NCBI RefSeq assembly: GCF_008831285.2
Contig: NC_045144.1
Coordinates: forward strand, 8,035,886 to 8,099,885
Origin: Nymphaea colorata
Lineage: Eukaryota; Streptophyta; Magnoliopsida; Nymphaeales; Nymphaeaceae
Direction of reading: 5' to 3'
Length of the DNA stretch: 64,000 nt
Shown here: piece by piece, positions 62,800-64,000 of the stretch
How the letters are laid out: the number at the start of each line of letters is the position of its first letter
How positions within the stretch are numbered: the stretch's first letter is position 1
Position numbers and translations under genes: made by a program
Notes under the pieces: generated by a model
What the model saw: only the letters and a program-made list of their open reading frames with translations
Database searches by the model: none
What the model was told of the DNA's origin: nothing

Positions 62800-64000
62800 T
62801 TGATTGAGTCTAAGTTGTGTCAGTAGGAGTGGAGTGTAGGCTCGCCTTAGGGATAGATGCTAGGCGCGCCAAGAGTCAAGCATAAGTGTCAAGTGTAGAG
62901 TCAAGAGTCGAATTAAAATGTAGAGTCATGTCTATTTCCGTCTTTTCTAGTCCGTATCGGGTTAAGTCGTTGTGAACCGGGACGCTCGGGTATATATACC
63001 TGCCCGTAGTGTAACAAGTTATCTTTTTATCATATTAAGGAATCTATTTGAGTAGCTTCGTCTCTCTCTTCCACCCGAGAGGTGTGATCCCCACCTTGAA
63101 GGCGTGTACTCCCCGCCATGAAGGCATGTATTCCCCGCCATAGAGGAGTGTAAACTGTAAACCTCCTTGTGGCCGTGGTTCTGCCCAAGAGAATCAGAGG
63201 AGCTCGTGGACGTGGTAGCTGCCGGAAGGTTACCATTGAAGCTTGTCCCTACGCTTACCCCAAAGCATTCGCAATTCCCCTTGACAACGAAGGGTGGATA
63301 GAGGCTGAAAGGATTCGGGAGGACGTGTTGGAGTGGCCGTGGTTCTACCCTCTACACCGTGAACGACAATCCGGCGTGTGAGGACCAAGGTAGGTACCGA
63401 ACTCTCCCGGTACTTTCCCCTCTGTGTTAGAAAACTAGGCACTACTTCGTCTCTAGTAGGCGAATCCTTGTCCCGGGCACATCGGGAGAAGGGTTGGTCG
63501 GAAAAGAGGAAGCACCCTAGTCTTGGCGACATTGCCAAGCACATCCCTAGTAGGAAGCTGCCCCCTTGTACGAACCAAGGAGGCCGCGACCGGAAAGGTC
63601 GGCAAGGAGTGTGGCCGGTTCCATTTCGATGACCTAAGTGGGGTGGGTGTGGCTGGTTGGCGGCCAGTTGCTTCTACATCACTACGTGGAATCCTAAGTG
63701 CGAGCCCGGTGCCAAGGGAGCTCTCCAACTAAGTTGGGAGTGGCATCGAGAAGGAGAGGGGCAAGGTTCAAGCAGTTAGCCGAGCAAGAATCGCCCTGAC
63801 CAGGCGGAGTCAACGGATTAAGCTACACCGTGTTCGGCGTGGTCAAGTCCCTACAAGAGGCCCGGCCGGACAAACCGCCGCTGCTACATTCCCGGCGAGG
63901 ACTCCGGCCAGCTCCTACGGGTCATCGGTCGACCCTGCCCAAGAAGGCGTTCCACCTCCCGAGCTTCATTAAGTGTGCGGTGATGATTCTTAGGTGCATT
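62800..64000 (+). mobile_element. LTR-type retroelement segment, truncated by the window edge
   Basis: GC-rich sequence with an LTR-like promoter: GGGTATATATACC at 62988-63000, then TATCATATTAAGGAATC and a short minisatellite. Open frames on both strands at 63030-63732 overlap each other and show no domain. The shift in composition from the AT-rich DNA to its left, plus the coding remnant just upstream, point to a retroelement, but no primer-binding site or second LTR is inside the window. Confidence 0.4.
63078..63155. repeat. Short minisatellite, unit about 22 bp
   Basis: GAAGGCRTGTAYTCCCCGCCAT is present twice in full between about 63098 and 63141, with degenerate copies on each side (GAGGTGTGATCCCCACCTT and AGAGGAGTGTA). 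Confidence 0.8.

Noticed and set aside
1-64000. CRISPR arrays, bacterial operons, rRNA and standard tRNA genes
   Set aside because: No regularly spaced identical repeats, ribosome-binding sites, rRNA words or foldable tRNAs were seen. The repeats are eukaryotic microsatellites and transposon debris.

Overview
The window is AT-rich, intron-rich nuclear DNA from a flowering plant. Every gene is split by GT-AG introns, several of them 1-4 kb long. Most of the sequence is microsatellites and old transposable elements. The coding fragment at 54652-54888 belongs to the TIR class of resistance genes, which grasses and other monocots essentially lack. A eudicot, magnoliid or early-diverging angiosperm is therefore more likely than a monocot; the species cannot be named from the sequence alone.

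Four gene models are intact and were assembled exon by exon. (1) 4964-8970, minus: a vacuolar acid invertase of 641 codons in seven exons, including the classical 9-nt mini-exon that encodes the middle of the catalytic motif. (2) 17567-20353, plus: a conserved small plant coiled-coil protein of 151 residues in three exons. (3) 21562-22288, minus: a SPIRAL1-like microtubule protein of 113 residues in two coding exons, probably with a 5' leader exon near 26.1 kb. (4) 30342-42480, minus: a chloroplastic methylesterase 11-like alpha/beta hydrolase of 394 residues in five exons over 12 kb. Its intron 1 needs a GC donor, and its nucleophile elbow carries Asp instead of Ser. A fifth locus, 57983-58904 plus, encodes the zf-XS and XS domains of an FDM/IDN2-like RNA-directed DNA methylation factor. 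It is broken by a frameshift in an A7 run and has no C-terminal XH domain.

The rest is accessory sequence. From 9 to 17 kb there is mostly unassigned AT-rich DNA with tandem and dispersed repeats. A LINE remnant lies at about 28.1-28.7 kb. A rearranged Ty1/copia element with an inverted duplication (potential hairpin RNA) sits in the last intron of the methylesterase gene. A decayed CACTA (En/Spm) transposon fills about 46.0-54.6 kb and abuts a truncated TIR-domain resistance gene fragment. Parts of Ty3/gypsy-like elements occupy 55.5-57.6 kb, and another LTR-type element occupies 62.4-64 kb.

The intact genes are unrelated housekeeping or developmental genes (sucrose hydrolysis, hormone-ester hydrolase family, microtubule organisation) and form no functional cluster. 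I found no evidence for a new multi-gene system. The points most worth checking are the GC donor and Ser-to-Asp change in the methylesterase gene, the intronic inverted copia repeat, the truncated TIR fragment at the CACTA edge, and the XS-gene frameshift.
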